Assembly: GCA_965230795.1 (NCBI GenBank)
Contig: OZ246020.1
Location: 4,030,001 to 4,094,000 of the forward strand
Reading direction: 5' to 3'
Length of the DNA stretch: 64,000 nucleotides
From: PZPK01 sp965230795
Lineage (GTDB): Bacteria > Pseudomonadota > Gammaproteobacteria > Pseudomonadales > Oleiphilaceae
Shown here piece after piece: positions 63,821 through 64,000 of this stretch. Under the pieces are notes generated by a model, which was not told where the DNA came from, ran no database searches, and was given only the letters and a program-made list of their open reading frames with translations. The first letter of the stretch is position 1. Every line of letters starts with the position of its first letter. Position numbers and translations under genes: made by a program.

Positions 63821-64000
63821 AACTAAACGGAAGTAAAAAGGTTTGTATCAAGACAAAGGAGGGATGGGGAAACTCTCGCGCAAAAGGGAAGAAAAGACAT
63901 TTTGCATTAAAACAAACATGGCATGCGCATCTGAACTATCAAACAACAATTCGGGAGCCCCTAGGGTTGAACTTCCCGCCAATAGATAATGCGGTCATGG

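Larger units (their letters stand above)
63471..64000. other. 530-bp non-coding region after ntrC
   Basis: No gene over 40 codons is supported. It contains the ntrBC terminator (63508-63530), a structured element (63554-63657), a palindrome-rich stretch (63736-63820), and at the right edge GGGAGCCCCTAGGG followed by CTTCCC, possibly the end of a gene beyond the window. Confidence 0.7.

Overview
The window is a 64 kb chromosomal segment of a Gram-negative gammaproteobacterium. It carries lipid A/Kdo/heptose LPS genes, a type IV pilus gene, TolC, an outer-membrane porin, GlnE-regulated glutamine synthetase and NtrBC. Several gene blocks match Pseudomonas aeruginosa order as I remember it (pilM/ponA/malic enzyme/rpmE/priA/argS/SPOR/hslVU/DUF971; HAD/rppH/ptsP; nudF/yqiB/cpdA/yqiA beside tolC; waaF/ilvE/glnE; glnA...ntrBC). 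The blocks are joined differently here, which suggests a relative in the Pseudomonadales/Oceanospirillales group, perhaps marine, rather than a true Pseudomonas. I saw no rRNA, tRNA, CRISPR array, insertion sequence or phage gene.

Layout. 1-12.6 kb: cell wall and housekeeping (pilM cut by the left edge, ponA, malic enzyme, rpmE, priA, argS, a SPOR protein, hslVU, DUF971). 12.5-20.9 kb: a patatin-like protein whose nucleophile motif reads GVNAG, then ptsP-rppH, a HAD phosphatase, an imelysin-like lipoprotein, an RlmI-type methyltransferase and an HDOD protein. 21-25.5 kb: glycine cleavage operon gcvT-gcvH-gcvPA-gcvPB with a split P protein. 25.6-30 kb: nudF-yqiB-cpdA-yqiA and tolC. 30-40.8 kb: LPS core and lipid A genes (waaA, an ELM1-family protein, three glycosyltransferases, a Kdo kinase, an LpxL-type acyltransferase, gmhB, gmhA, waaF) plus an unusual three-domain FkbH-like protein. 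40.8-50.7 kb: ilvE, glnE, a DUF547 protein, a CYTH protein, a porin, dtd and typA. 50.7-63.5 kb: a nitrogen block (glnA, DUF4124, ntrB, ntrC) interrupted by a type I secretion locus.

The nitrogen block shows its regulatory logic in the DNA. glnA has a sigma-54 promoter with two NtrC-like boxes about 106 and 136 bp upstream of the predicted start, close to the E. coli glnAp2 spacing. ntrBC is preceded by two further NtrC-like boxes. glnE (adenylylation of GlnA) lies in the same window. glnA also has a long 5' leader of about 250 nt that folds on paper into four hairpin domains, and the DNA after ntrC holds another structured non-coding element.

The secretion locus inserted between glnA and DUF4124 encodes a LapB/LapC/LapE-type transporter and a small VCBS-repeat substrate. 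The substrate carries a LapA-like LEATAAG protease site but lacks the N-terminal retention domain known from LapA. The strongest candidates for undescribed biology are this small LapA-like protein, the glnA leader RNA, the FkbH/GNAT/SGNH fusion in the LPS cluster, the post-ntrC RNA, and a possible small RNA divergent from the porin. All helices and motifs were found by eye; no folding or database search was run.
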